From the NCBI RefSeq assembly GCF_913777625.1, contig NZ_CAJYTI010000010.1, positions 239,095-303,094 on the forward strand: a stretch of 64,000 bases of DNA, in the 5' to 3' direction. The notes beneath the pieces are model-generated. The model saw only the letters and a list, made by a program, of their open reading frames with translations, had not been told where the DNA came from and ran no database searches. Below are positions 41,913 to 50,598 of the stretch, one piece after another. Position numbers and translations under genes: made by a program. Source of the stretch: an uncultured Sphingomonas sp. Its GTDB lineage: Bacteria > Pseudomonadota > Alphaproteobacteria > Sphingomonadales > Sphingomonadaceae. Numbering within the stretch: position 1 is the stretch's first letter; every line of letters begins with the position of its first letter.

Positions 41913-42539
41913 ATGGTCGCGAGCGTGCAGAGATCAGCCTTGCCCTTCCTGTCAGCCTCGTCGGCGCGCTTCCGCTGCCGCAGCGTGGCAAGTGCCGTTG
42001 TCGCACTGCTGATCGCCGCACCGGCCCTCGCGCAGGACTATCCCGCCCGCCAGCTCGGCGACTGGACGATTGCGCCCAGCAAGGACGGATCGGGGTGTTT
42101 CATCAGCCGTGACTATGATCGCCCGGGGCATACCAGCGTGCTGCTCGGGCTCGGCCGCGACGGCAGCAACCATTTCTCGGTGCTCAACGAAAACTGGTCG
42201 ATCCGCCCGCAGGACCGGCTGAAGCTCACCTACAAGCTGAGCCAGGGCGGTTATCCCAACCATGCCGCGGTGGGCATCGTCGCGGACGGCAAGCAGGGCT
42301 TCGTCGCGGCATTCGATGCCGGTTTCCCCACCGCCTTTGCCGGATCGAAGGCGCTCCACATCGATCGCGGCGATACGCCGGTGGAGCGCCTGCCGCTCGA
42401 CGGCAGCGGTGCCGCGGTGGCGGAGCTCCAGCGCTGTGTAGCGGCGCAGCACGGCCCCGCCAAGGCCGAGGCCAGCGATGACGGAATCCCGCGCGACCCC
42501 TTCGCGCCTGTCGGCAAACGGAAGGGAAAGCGGCGATGA
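41913..42539 (+). CDS. Hypothetical secreted protein
   Basis: The 208-residue protein has a long N-terminal region with a hydrophobic signal (VASAVVALLIAAPALAQ) and a mature domain starting DYPARQLGDWTIAPSKDGSGCFISRDYD. A strand-rich core follows, then two cysteines (GCFIS, LQRCVAA) and a basic tail GKRKGKRR. GDWTI plus a Cys-linked beta domain recalls InvasionLocusB-like periplasmic proteins, but the match is weak. It is divergent from the rhodopsin operon across a 370-base gap. Function unknown. Confidence 0.65.
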   Translation: MVASVQRSALPFLSASSARFRCRSVASAVVALLIAAPALAQDYPARQLGDWTIAPSKDGSGCFISRDYDRPGHTSVLLGLGRDGSNHFSVLNENWSIRPQDRLKLTYKLSQGGYPNHAAVGIVADGKQGFVAAFDAGFPTAFAGSKALHIDRGDTPVERLPLDGSGAAVAELQRCVAAQHGPAKAEASDDGIPRDPFAPVGKRKGKRR

Positions 42540-42664
42540 CCGGCCGTTCAGGCTCCGTCCAGCGGACAAGACGCACGGTCGGACAGAATCGGGATTGTTG
42601 CGGTCCCGGTGCTCCGGCTTGGGTGCTGAGCCTTTGTTTTTATTAACCAGTGAAAGGTGTGTAC

Positions 42665-42994
42665 ATGCGTAACGGAATGAAGTTTGCCCCCCTCGCGATG
42701 CTCATGATCGGTGCCGTCGGCCTCAGCGGCTGCGCCACCAAGAAGTTCGTCCGCGAACAGATCGCCCCGGTGAGCCAGCGCGTCGACGCGCTCGAGACGC
42801 GACTCCAGGAAACCGACGGTACCGCAAAGCAGGCGCTGTCGCAGGCGCAGGCCGCGTCGGGCCAGGCGCAGCAGAACGGCCAGCGGCTCGACCAGTTGAA
42901 CGGCCGTGTCGACACGCTCGACCAGCAGCAGCAGGCGCTGTCGCAGAAGGTGGACGAGCAGAACGCCAAGCCGCGCAAGCGTCCGCGCAACTAA
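42665..42994 (+). CDS. Coiled-coil lipoprotein
   Basis: The ATG at 42665 follows AAAGGTG and gives 109 residues. A lipoprotein signal ends in the lipobox LSGC at about residue 20. The mature protein is almost all heptad-like helix (IAPVSQRVDALETRLQE; LDQLNGRVDTLDQQQQAL), rich in Gln, with a basic end KPRKRPRN. This resembles Lpp- or YbgF-type envelope lipoproteins that trimerise along the periplasm and touch peptidoglycan. It precedes an L,D-transpeptidase gene, and such enzymes attach Lpp-like lipoproteins to the wall in other bacteria, so a link is plausible. Exact family unclear. Confidence 0.72.
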   Translation: MRNGMKFAPLAMLMIGAVGLSGCATKKFVREQIAPVSQRVDALETRLQETDGTAKQALSQAQAASGQAQQNGQRLDQLNGRVDTLDQQQQALSQKVDEQNAKPRKRPRN

Positions 42995-43087
42995 GGCCTC
43001 GACCCTCACGCCGGCCGGTTCCGGCCGGATCTATCGGGTGGTCGCGCAGTCGCGCGGCCACCCACTTTCCCATGAGCAACGGAATCG

Positions 43088-43825
43088 ATGATCCAGGGCT
43101 TTCTCGCGCTTGCCGCACTGGCGCTGCTCGCGCCGCCGACCGCCGCCGCCGCGCAGGACGCCAGGCCGGCCGCGGCCAAATCCAAGCCGAAGGGCGCCAA
43201 GGCCAAGCCCCGAAAGGCGAAGCCCGCGGCCGTGAAGGCGCCGGCGCCGGAACTGGCCCCCTCCGCCGATACGCTGCGGGTGCATGACTGGGTGTCCGAG
43301 GCGGGCGACAATAACGGGCTGCCCTATCTCATTGTCGACAAGCCGCACGCGGCGCTGTTCCTGTACGACGCGGCGGGCAAGCAGCTGGCCGCGGTGCCGG
43401 TGCTGATCGGCATCACCGCCGGGGACGATGCGAGCCCCGGCGTCGGCGCCAAGCAGCTCTCCGAGATCGGCCCCGCCGAGAAGACCACGCCCGCCGGACG
43501 CTTCCTCGCCAAGTTCGGCCTCGCGGTCGGCAAGGAGCGGGTGCTGTGGGTGGATTACTACACCTCGGTCGCGCTGCATCCGGTGCCGACCGGGGCTGCG
43601 GCGCGGAAGGAGAAGCGGCGCGAGCGGCTCGCCTCGCCGACGCCCGACGACAACCGCATTACCTTCGGCTGCATCAACGTGCCGACCGCCTTCTACACCA
43701 GGCTGCTGAGCCCGATGTACGCGAAGAAGGGCGGCTATGTGTATGTGCTGCCGGACAGCAAGCCGATCGAGGACGTGTTTCCGGCGCTCCATGTGAAGAT
43801 CGCAGCGGTACCCGCCGCGCGCTGA
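43088..43825 (+). CDS. L,D-transpeptidase (YkuD family)
   Basis: The 245-residue protein has a signal peptide ending AAAAQ, then a Lys/Pro/Ala-rich linker (about 25-58) and a YkuD-type catalytic domain. The domain shows YLIVDKPHAALFLYDAAGK, KTTPAGRF, the histidine in VALHPVPTG and nucleophile Cys195 in ITFGCINVP. It makes 3-3 crosslinks in peptidoglycan or anchors proteins to it in the periplasm. The catalytic SxGC is here TFGC. It is downstream of a small coiled-coil lipoprotein on the same strand. Confidence 0.88.
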   Translation: MIQGFLALAALALLAPPTAAAAQDARPAAAKSKPKGAKAKPRKAKPAAVKAPAPELAPSADTLRVHDWVSEAGDNNGLPYLIVDKPHAALFLYDAAGKQLAAVPVLIGITAGDDASPGVGAKQLSEIGPAEKTTPAGRFLAKFGLAVGKERVLWVDYYTSVALHPVPTGAAARKEKRRERLASPTPDDNRITFGCINVPTAFYTRLLSPMYAKKGGYVYVLPDSKPIEDVFPALHVKIAAVPAAR

Positions 43826-43829
43826 CCAC

Positions 43830-43863
43830 AAAAAATGCCCGGCCGCTATGGGGCGACCGGGCA
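43830..43863 (-). terminator. Intrinsic terminator of the TonB receptor gene
   Basis: TGCCCGG and CCGGGCA form a stem with a 14-base loop. On the minus strand it is followed by TTTTTTG. It lies just beyond the stop of the receptor gene and also close to the convergent transpeptidase stop. Confidence 0.88.
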
Positions 43864-43884
43864 GGTGCTCTCCGGAACGAAACG

Positions 43885-46350
43885 TCAGAAGCTGAAGCGG
43901 ACCGCGGCGGCGAGGGTGCGGCCCTGCACCGATCGTGCCCAGCCGATGCCGGTGGTGGGCATGGTGCTCTGGCTGATGTCGAGGAAGCCCTTGGCGTTGA
44001 ACAGGTTTGCGCCGGTGACCGAGACGTCGATCGCCTTGGTCGGGTGCAGGATCACGAAGCCGCCGACGGTGGTGAAGCCGGGCATCTTCAGCTGGTTCAC
44101 GTCCTGCGAATAGCTGCTGGTGATCGTCACCACGCTGGCACCGACCGTGGCGTAGCGCGTCTCGACCTGCGGGGTCGCCTGCAGCGTCCAGGCCGGCTGG
44201 TGGCGGGGCTGCTTGCCGGTCTGGGTGGCGTCGAAAAAGTCCTTGGTGATCTTCGCCTTGGTGTAGGTGGCGCCCGCCGCCAGGCTGAACGGGCCGCGCT
44301 TGATTCCGCCCTCCATCTCCAGGCCATAAGTGCGGTATTTGCGGTTGGTCCAGGTGACCGAGCCGTTGAGCAGATTGTGGTCGTCGGCATAGGCCAGGAA
44401 GGCGGTGGCGTTGAAGGTGATGCCGTTCCGGCGGAACTTCAGCCCGCCTTCGAGCTGCTTCACCGCGTCATAGGCCTGGCGATCCTCGATGATGCTGCCA
44501 TCGGCGTTGATCGCGTTGGTGAACAGGATCTTGTCCGCATTCACACGCCCACCGCGGCTGTAGCGAGCGAACAGCGCCAGCGGCTCGGCGACGCGGTAGT
44601 TGATGCCGGCCGAATAGCTGAGATATTTGAAGTCGAAGTTCACCGGCGCCGGCTGGCCGAGCGGCAGGATCGACACGCGCGTTTCCGGCGCGCTGATCTT
44701 GCCGTCGCCGTTCATGTCGATCGTGCCGGTGCCGACGCGGCCGCCGCCCAGGTCCGAACCGATCATCGTGCCGCGGGCATGGCCGGTATCGTAGCGCAGG
44801 CTGCCGCCGATCGCGATCTTGCCGAAATGATAGTTCACCGAGGCATAGGGCGCGAAGAAGCTGTAATCGACGTCGAACGAGCGGCGCAGGCGCGGGCCGT
44901 TGCGGCCATAGGCATAGACGCCGTCCTGCGTCTGCGCGACTCCCGCCGCGGACGTGAGGTTGACCAGCGCCGCCTTGCCGCCGCCGACCACGTCGGTGAC
45001 CATCGAGACCTGCATCGCGTCCGCCGCGACGGTCTGGCTGGCGATGTAGAGGCCGCCGGTGACGGTCAGGTCGCCCTGGCCGATCTTCCACACGCGCGTG
45101 GCGCGGAAGTCGTTGGCGAAATGGTCGCCGTTCCGCAGATTGTAGCTGTTGACGTAGAAGTTGGAGAGCAGACCGTTGCCGTTCGCATTGGTCGGCACCG
45201 CCTTGCCGGCATTGGGGCCGTTGGCATAGGTGGCGGTGGCGCCGGCACCCGCCAGCGAGGCGGCGACGGTGGCGATCGGCGCGATCGTGCTCGGGAAGCC
45301 GCGGAGGAACTGGCCCGAGGCGGTCGAGTAGCGGATGCGATCGGTGAGCGTCCAGCCGCCCAGATCGAACTGCGCCTCCAGCCCCAGCGACTTGGCCTCG
45401 GCATGCTGGCCGTCCTTCACCGAATAGGCGGTGACGCGGTTGGTGCTGTCCAGCCCCAGCATCGTGCTGATGTTGGGGGAGAGCATCGTATCCTTGAGGA
45501 TGTCGAAGCCGGGGATGTTGCCCAGCACCGGGGCGTCGTTGGTGCCGGTGAGCGTCACCGGATAGGTGGCATAGCTCGGCGCGCGGTCGTCGAGCAGCTT
45601 GGCATAGGCGCGAATATAGCCGTTCGAGAAGGTCTTAGTGACGTTGAGCTTCACCTGGCCGCCGCGGAACGAGGTCATGCCGGTCGTGCGCGGCCCCTCG
45701 CCGGCGCGGTAGAAGCCGCCGACATGGAAGCGCAGGCTGTCGCTGAGCTTCGCGCCATAGTCGAAGTCGGCGCGCTTCAGGTCGTAATCGAGCCCGGTGG
45801 TCAGCTGGATCGAGCCGCCTTCCACATCGCCCGTCTTGGAAATGAGGTTGATCAGGCCGCCCGGCGAACCCGAGGCGAAGGTGGAGGCCGATCCGCCGCG
45901 GATCGTCTCGATCTGCGCGAGCGTCGAATCGGCGCGGAAGAAGCTGTCGCCGGCGATGTTGAAGATGTCGTTGAACTCGAGCGCGGGCAGGCCGTCTTCC
46001 TCGATCTGGACATATTTGGAGCCGCCGGAGCCGATCGGCAGGCCGCGCACCGTGTAGTTGTTGTTGCCTTCGCTGATTCCGTTTTCGACGCGAATGCCGG
46101 CCATGGTGCGCAGGATGTCGGCAAGGCCCACCGGTCCCAGCTTCTGCGCCTCGCTGCCCTTCAGCGAACTGGTGGAGGTGGCGCTATCCAGTCGATCGCG
46201 GCCCTTCGCCACGCCGGTAGAGAAAACCTCTTTCTCGGCCGACGGTTGCGCGTCTTCTTTCTTGCTATTGCCGGCAGACGTCTGAGCAATCGCCGGAATA
46301 GTGAACGCGCTGGTCATGATGAGCGGGAGTATCAATCCACGAATCTTCAC
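43885..46350 (-). CDS. TonB-dependent receptor
   Basis: The 821-residue outer-membrane receptor has a signal peptide (LILPLIMTSAFTIPAIAQ), a short linker, and a plug domain with GLADILRTMAGIRVENG, YTVRGLPIG, IETIRGGSASTFASGSPGGLINLISK. A large barrel ends in the expected LAAAVRFSF. FEVFSTGVAK-type sequence near residue 45 may be the TonB box. Mature barrel sequences such as NGDGKIS and VTGGLYIAS give no ligand clue. It stands alone with its own terminator and a 350-base leader region. The substrate could be a siderophore or a carbohydrate; undecided. Confidence 0.92.
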   Translation of the reverse strand: MKIRGLILPLIMTSAFTIPAIAQTSAGNSKKEDAQPSAEKEVFSTGVAKGRDRLDSATSTSSLKGSEAQKLGPVGLADILRTMAGIRVENGISEGNNNYTVRGLPIGSGGSKYVQIEEDGLPALEFNDIFNIAGDSFFRADSTLAQIETIRGGSASTFASGSPGGLINLISKTGDVEGGSIQLTTGLDYDLKRADFDYGAKLSDSLRFHVGGFYRAGEGPRTTGMTSFRGGQVKLNVTKTFSNGYIRAYAKLLDDRAPSYATYPVTLTGTNDAPVLGNIPGFDILKDTMLSPNISTMLGLDSTNRVTAYSVKDGQHAEAKSLGLEAQFDLGGWTLTDRIRYSTASGQFLRGFPSTIAPIATVAASLAGAGATATYANGPNAGKAVPTNANGNGLLSNFYVNSYNLRNGDHFANDFRATRVWKIGQGDLTVTGGLYIASQTVAADAMQVSMVTDVVGGGKAALVNLTSAAGVAQTQDGVYAYGRNGPRLRRSFDVDYSFFAPYASVNYHFGKIAIGGSLRYDTGHARGTMIGSDLGGGRVGTGTIDMNGDGKISAPETRVSILPLGQPAPVNFDFKYLSYSAGINYRVAEPLALFARYSRGGRVNADKILFTNAINADGSIIEDRQAYDAVKQLEGGLKFRRNGITFNATAFLAYADDHNLLNGSVTWTNRKYRTYGLEMEGGIKRGPFSLAAGATYTKAKITKDFFDATQTGKQPRHQPAWTLQATPQVETRYATVGASVVTITSSYSQDVNQLKMPGFTTVGGFVILHPTKAIDVSVTGANLFNAKGFLDISQSTMPTTGIGWARSVQGRTLAAAVRFSF

Positions 46351-46704
46351 GGATCCATCCTGTCTGTTGGAGAAACGGTTGAAGTCCGCATTGCTGATAG
46401 TCGGAATGGATTGACGGATTGCGTAGAAGTGAAGGCGATCACCTACGGTTTTCTACGTTACGCGGCAGGCCATAGGATAAGCGGGCAATTATTTCGGCCG
46501 GAGCTATTGGTCGGGGGGCGCCAGCATGCCCCGTCCTGCGCCAAGGTTACGGCCAAAAGCATGCATGATCTTGCAAGTGTGACATTTTCCGCACGCTTGG
46601 CCGTCATTTTGAGGCCATTCTCGCGCTCTCTTGACGCTGTTCGGCAATAAATTGTTAACTATCGAAATGACGCGCGGGAACGCGTCGAACCATGGGGGAA
46701 ATCA
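46351..46704. other. 354-base divergent regulatory gap
   Basis: The gap lies between the TonB receptor (minus) and the PEP-CTERM metalloprotease (plus). It contains the promoter candidate at 46631-46660, a small hairpin GGGGCGCCAGCATGCCCC-like near 46517, and AT-richer stretches. No coding sequence or RNA gene is recognised. I cannot identify a Fur box. Confidence 0.5.
46631..46660 (+). promoter_or_regulatory. Putative promoter of the metalloprotease gene
   Basis: TTGACG (46631-46636) and TTAACT (46655-46660) are 18 bases apart, about 45 bases before the start codon, in a locally AT-rich stretch. The spacing is one base over ideal. Confidence 0.4.
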
Positions 46705-47952
46705 ATGTTGATCCGGAAGAACATGAAGACGATGGTCGCCTGCGGAGCTGCCGTGCTTGGCTTGGTCGCAGCCGCTGCACCGGCGCAGGCGCAGCTCAAG
46801 ATCAACCTGATCGACAATGGCGGCGTGGCGGGGAGCCCCGCCGAGATGGGCTTCAAGATCGCTGCCGGCTATTGGGAGAGCGTGATCTCCAGCAACGTCA
46901 CGATCAACCTCGGCATCGGCTACAGCGCGCTGGATGCCGGCGTGATCGGATCGACGCAGAGTTCGCGGTACAGCGTGCCGGTGCTTGGGGCGCTGCAGCA
47001 GCTCGTAGCCACCGGCAATTCGGCGCTGGACAGCGCGGTGGTCCTGCCGCAGCTCTATCAGTCGGGTGCCAATGTCGGCGTCCAGATGATCCGCAACGCG
47101 CCCACCACGGGCACGCGCGGGATCGATCCGACCAAGGTCGTCTACGATACCTCGCTGACCACCAACAACACGCGCGTCGTCTCGACCGAAGCGAACCTCA
47201 AGGCGCTCGGCTATACCGGCTTCTCGGCCGGCAATGACGCCAACATCACGTTCAGCTCTGCCTTCAGCTTCGATTTCAATCCGCTGAACGGCATCAGCAA
47301 CAATCAGATGGATTTCATCGGCGTGGCGATCCACGAGATCGGCCATGCGCTGGGCTTCATCAGCGGCGTCGATACCTATGACGTCTACAGCGGCAAGGGC
47401 CCCGCGGCCGCCTCGGGCCCCAGCTATGTCTGGGACAATCAGGCCGTCGGCACCATGCTGGACCTGTTCCGCTACAGCAACGATCCGAAGAATGTCGTTG
47501 CGGGCAGCGATCCGGTGCTCGACTGGTCGGTCGGCACGGCGTCCTATTTCTCGATCGACGGCGGCAAGACGCAGTTCAACGGCCGTTCGCAGTTCTCGAC
47601 CGGCGCGTATAACGGCGATGGCCGCCAGGCATCGCACTTCAAGGATACGGCCAGCGCCGCCGGCGGCTGCAACGGCTATAACCAGATCGGCGTGATGGAC
47701 CCGACCTTCTGCTACGGCGAGATGGGTGTGATCAGCGCGACCGACCTGGCCGCGTTCGACACGATCGGCTGGAACCTCAACCTCGATGTGCTCGCCAACA
47801 AGGGCTACACGATCAACACGGCGGACGTCTATCGTGCGGCAACGGCGGTGCCGGAGCCGCTGAGCTGGGCGACCATGCTGTTCGGCTTTGCCATCGCCGG
47901 CGGCGCGATCCGTCGCCGTCGCCAGCTGGCCGGGCTTGCCATCGCCGCCTGA
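46705..47952 (+). CDS. PEP-CTERM zinc metalloprotease (NF038122-like)
   Basis: The 415-residue protein has a signal peptide ending APAQAQ. The zincin motif HEIGHALGF has His210, Glu211 and His214, and SGVDTYD follows. The C-terminus is a sorting signal of the PEPxxWA type: VPEPLSWATMLFGFAIAGG with a final RRRR cluster. Such proteins are processed by an exosortase and end up on the surface or in the matrix. I recall a family of this layout (NF038122) in sphingomonads; the name is from memory. No exosortase gene lies in the window. It is transcribed alone and has a terminator. Confidence 0.88.
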   Translation: MLIRKNMKTMVACGAAVLGLVAAAAPAQAQLKINLIDNGGVAGSPAEMGFKIAAGYWESVISSNVTINLGIGYSALDAGVIGSTQSSRYSVPVLGALQQLVATGNSALDSAVVLPQLYQSGANVGVQMIRNAPTTGTRGIDPTKVVYDTSLTTNNTRVVSTEANLKALGYTGFSAGNDANITFSSAFSFDFNPLNGISNNQMDFIGVAIHEIGHALGFISGVDTYDVYSGKGPAAASGPSYVWDNQAVGTMLDLFRYSNDPKNVVAGSDPVLDWSVGTASYFSIDGGKTQFNGRSQFSTGAYNGDGRQASHFKDTASAAGGCNGYNQIGVMDPTFCYGEMGVISATDLAAFDTIGWNLNLDVLANKGYTINTADVYRAATAVPEPLSWATMLFGFAIAGGAIRRRRQLAGLAIAA

Positions 47953-47970
47953 TTTCTACGGATCGACTGG

Positions 47971-48002
47971 AAGGGCCGGACCGGGAGACCGGGCCGGCCC
48001 TT
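47971..48002 (+). terminator. Hairpin after the metalloprotease gene
   Basis: AAGGGCCGG pairs with CCGGCCCTT, with further pairing inside. CTGGCATTTTA follows, giving a short, interrupted T-tract. Confidence 0.65.
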
Positions 48003-48087
48003 CTGGCATTTTACGTTTTTCTAAGCCGTGTCTGCCATGGTCCCACCGCGTCCGCCTTTCCTGGTGGAAAGGCATTGGGAGATGAGC

Positions 48088-50598
48088 ATGCAGCGGCTGC
48101 CGCTGATCGCACCGCAGCCATCGCGGCTGAGCACGATGATCGAGGGCCTGCGCGGCATCGAGGCACGCGGGGTCTATTCGAATGGCGGCCCGGTGGTGCG
48201 CGGTTTCGAAGCGGCGATGACCACGCGAGTGTTCGGCGGCCAAGGGGACTGCCTCGCGGTCAACAATGCGACGAGCGGACTGATGCTGGCGATCCGCCAC
48301 GCCGCCGGTCCGCGCGCGGGCTCGGGCGCCCTGGCGCTGGTGCCGGCCTTCACCTTCGCCGCCACGGCCCAGGCGGTGCAATGGGCCGGCCTCACGCCCG
48401 TGCTGTGCGACATCGATCCCGAGGACTGGACGATCGCCCGGGCAGCCGAAGCTGCGGCGTTCGATCGCTACGGGGATCGCATCGCGGTGGTGGTGCCCTA
48501 CGCCACCTTCGGCGCCGGAATCGATCTGGCGCGCTACCATGACTATCATGCGCGCGGCATCGGGGTGGTGGTGGATGCCGCCGCCTCGCTCGGCGCGCGC
48601 GATGCCGACGGGCGTGCCTTTGGCGCGGGGCTGCCGTTCCCGGTCGTCTATTCGATGCACGCCACCAAGGTGTTCGCCACGGCCGAGGGCGGGCTGATCC
48701 ATAGCGGCGACGTCGCCCTGATCGAGACGCTGCGCAGCCTCGCCAATTTCGGCTTTGTCGAGGGGCGATCGGCCGAGGGGCCGGGCCTCAACGCCAAGCT
48801 GCCCGAAGTGCTGGGCATGCTCGCCATGGCCAAGCTGGAGGAACTGGAGGGCCTCGCCGCGCACCGCGCCGGCCTCGACCAGGCCTATCGGACGCGCCTC
48901 GGCGGGTTTGCGCGCGATCACGGGTTCGAATTCCAGGCGCTCCGCGGGGCGCGGCCGGCGCTGCAGTTCCAGTCGATGCTGTTGCCGCGGCCCTTTGCCG
49001 GCCACCGGGCCGCGATCATCGCGCGGCTGGCCGAGCAGGGGATCGGCGCGGGCCATTATTTCAGCCCGCATCTGGGCGAACAGCCCTGGTTCCGGGCAAG
49101 CTGCGTGATCGACGGCCCGTTGCCGGTCGCCGACGAGATTGCGGGGCGCATCCTGTCGCTGCCCGTGACCGACGGAATGACCCTCGCCGATGTCGATACC
49201 GTGTGCGATGCACTGATCGAGGCTTGCCGCTTCGTCGGGCTGGACGGTCTCCGCGTGGAGCGGCGCGGGCGAACGGTGCATTCGGCGCTGGTCGTCGGCG
49301 GCGGCCCGGCCGGCACCGCGCTGCTGACCGCGGCGACCAAGGCGAACCAGCTCGTCGGGCTCGCCCGGAGCGGCCTCGCCATCGTCGAGCGCGATGCCGT
49401 GCTGGGGCGTGGCGAGATCGGCAGCTACGCGATTACCTCCGACAGCACGGCCGAGACCTTCCTCACCGCGGTGAAGGACAATGTGCACGGCGACATCGCC
49501 GCGCTGACCGATCATCCGGCGGGCCGCGAGGTCGCGCTGCATGCCGGCCGGCTGGGCGTGCCGCTGGCGCGCACCACGCCCTTCCTGGAGGCGACCGGCG
49601 CGCGGCTCGGCGCGATCGTGGCCGGGCAGGGGGGCGTCGTCGCCACCCGCTCCGAAGTGCTGGAGGCGCATCGCACGCCGCAGGGGGACTGGGCGGCCAA
49701 GGTCCGCAACCTGCTGACCGGCGAGGATCGGGTGATGCGCGCGGCCAATCTGGTGATCGCGACCGGCGGGCATCAGGATCCCGCGCACGTCGCCGCCGAG
49801 CAGGTCGCCGGCGTGCCGCTGGGGGAACTGGCGGGCGATCGGCTGGTGCTGGGCGACGCGTTCCTCCGCCTCGGCGGGCTCGATCGGCTCCGCGCCCGGC
49901 TCGCCGATATCCGCGCGCCGCGCATCGCCGTCGTCGGCGGTTCGACCAGCGCGATGGCGGCTGCCGTGCTGCTCCTCAAGGCAAGCCCGGCATTGCCGCT
50001 GGGGGCAGGGGCGCTGCGGCTCTACCATCGCCGGCCGCTGCGGCCCTTTTATCGCTCGGCCGAGGAGGCGTGGGCCGATGGCTTCACCGATTTCGGGCCG
50101 GACGATATCTGCCCGCTGAGCGGCTTCGTCTATCGCCTGGCAGGCTTCCGGCTGGAAGCGCGCGAGCTGGTGCTACGGATGCTCGGCGTCGGCGGTCGCG
50201 CGCCCGATCCGCGCATGGTGCTGTGCCGCCTGACCGGCGACAACGACGCCGCAATGCAGGCGGAATTGCGGGACGCGGACGTGGTGATCGGCGCGCTTGG
50301 CTATCGCCCGCGGGCGCTGCCGCTCTACGACGTGGAGGGGCAGCGGATCGCGCTGATGGCGGATCGCCCCGGCCGGCCGCGGCTCGTCGACCAGCAGTGC
50401 CGCGTCCTCGATGCCGAGGGCCGGCCGCTGCCCGGCGTCTATGGTCTCGGGCTGGCCTCGGGCCATGTGCCCGACGGCCCGCTGGGCGGCGAGGCGAGCT
50501 TCAGCGGCAAGGCCAACGGGCTGTGGCTGTGGCAGAACGATATCGGCCGGATGGTGATCGACCAGATCCTCGCCGAGCAGGCACGCGCCGCCGCATGA
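48088..50598 (+). CDS. Fusion of DegT-type aminotransferase with an FAD/NAD(P)-binding oxidoreductase
   Basis: I prefer the ATG at 48088 because GGGAG lies six bases upstream (836 residues); 48082 and 48028 are in frame. Residues ~1-385 are a DegT/DnrJ/EryC1 aminotransferase with VNNATSGLMLAI, PAFTFAATAQAVQWAGLTPV, the cofactor Asp163 in VVVDAAASLGARD and the PLP lysine Lys194 in MHATKVFATAEGG. Residues ~395-836 are a flavoprotein with GGGPAGTALL from Gly404, a second Rossmann motif VVGGSTSAMAA from Gly617, and GVYGLGLASGH near the end. The join is in frame with no break. The stop overlaps a glycosyltransferase gene. It may make an amino sugar and oxidise it or a related group; product unknown. 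Confidence 0.85.
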   Translation: MQRLPLIAPQPSRLSTMIEGLRGIEARGVYSNGGPVVRGFEAAMTTRVFGGQGDCLAVNNATSGLMLAIRHAAGPRAGSGALALVPAFTFAATAQAVQWAGLTPVLCDIDPEDWTIARAAEAAAFDRYGDRIAVVVPYATFGAGIDLARYHDYHARGIGVVVDAAASLGARDADGRAFGAGLPFPVVYSMHATKVFATAEGGLIHSGDVALIETLRSLANFGFVEGRSAEGPGLNAKLPEVLGMLAMAKLEELEGLAAHRAGLDQAYRTRLGGFARDHGFEFQALRGARPALQFQSMLLPRPFAGHRAAIIARLAEQGIGAGHYFSPHLGEQPWFRASCVIDGPLPVADEIAGRILSLPVTDGMTLADVDTVCDALIEACRFVGLDGLRVERRGRTVHSALVVGGGPAGTALLTAATKANQLVGLARSGLAIVERDAVLGRGEIGSYAITSDSTAETFLTAVKDNVHGDIAALTDHPAGREVALHAGRLGVPLARTTPFLEATGARLGAIVAGQGGVVATRSEVLEAHRTPQGDWAAKVRNLLTGEDRVMRAANLVIATGGHQDPAHVAAEQVAGVPLGELAGDRLVLGDAFLRLGGLDRLRARLADIRAPRIAVVGGSTSAMAAAVLLLKASPALPLGAGALRLYHRRPLRPFYRSAEEAWADGFTDFGPDDICPLSGFVYRLAGFRLEARELVLRMLGVGGRAPDPRMVLCRLTGDNDAAMQAELRDADVVIGALGYRPRALPLYDVEGQRIALMADRPGRPRLVDQQCRVLDAEGRPLPGVYGLGLASGHVPDGPLGGEASFSGKANGLWLWQNDIGRMVIDQILAEQARAAA

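Noticed and set aside
43546..46650. A 1034-codon plus-strand open frame across the TonB receptor and transpeptidase
   Set aside because: It is antisense to well-supported genes, has Arg/Val/Asp-rich repetitive composition and no domain; high GC lengthens such shadow frames.
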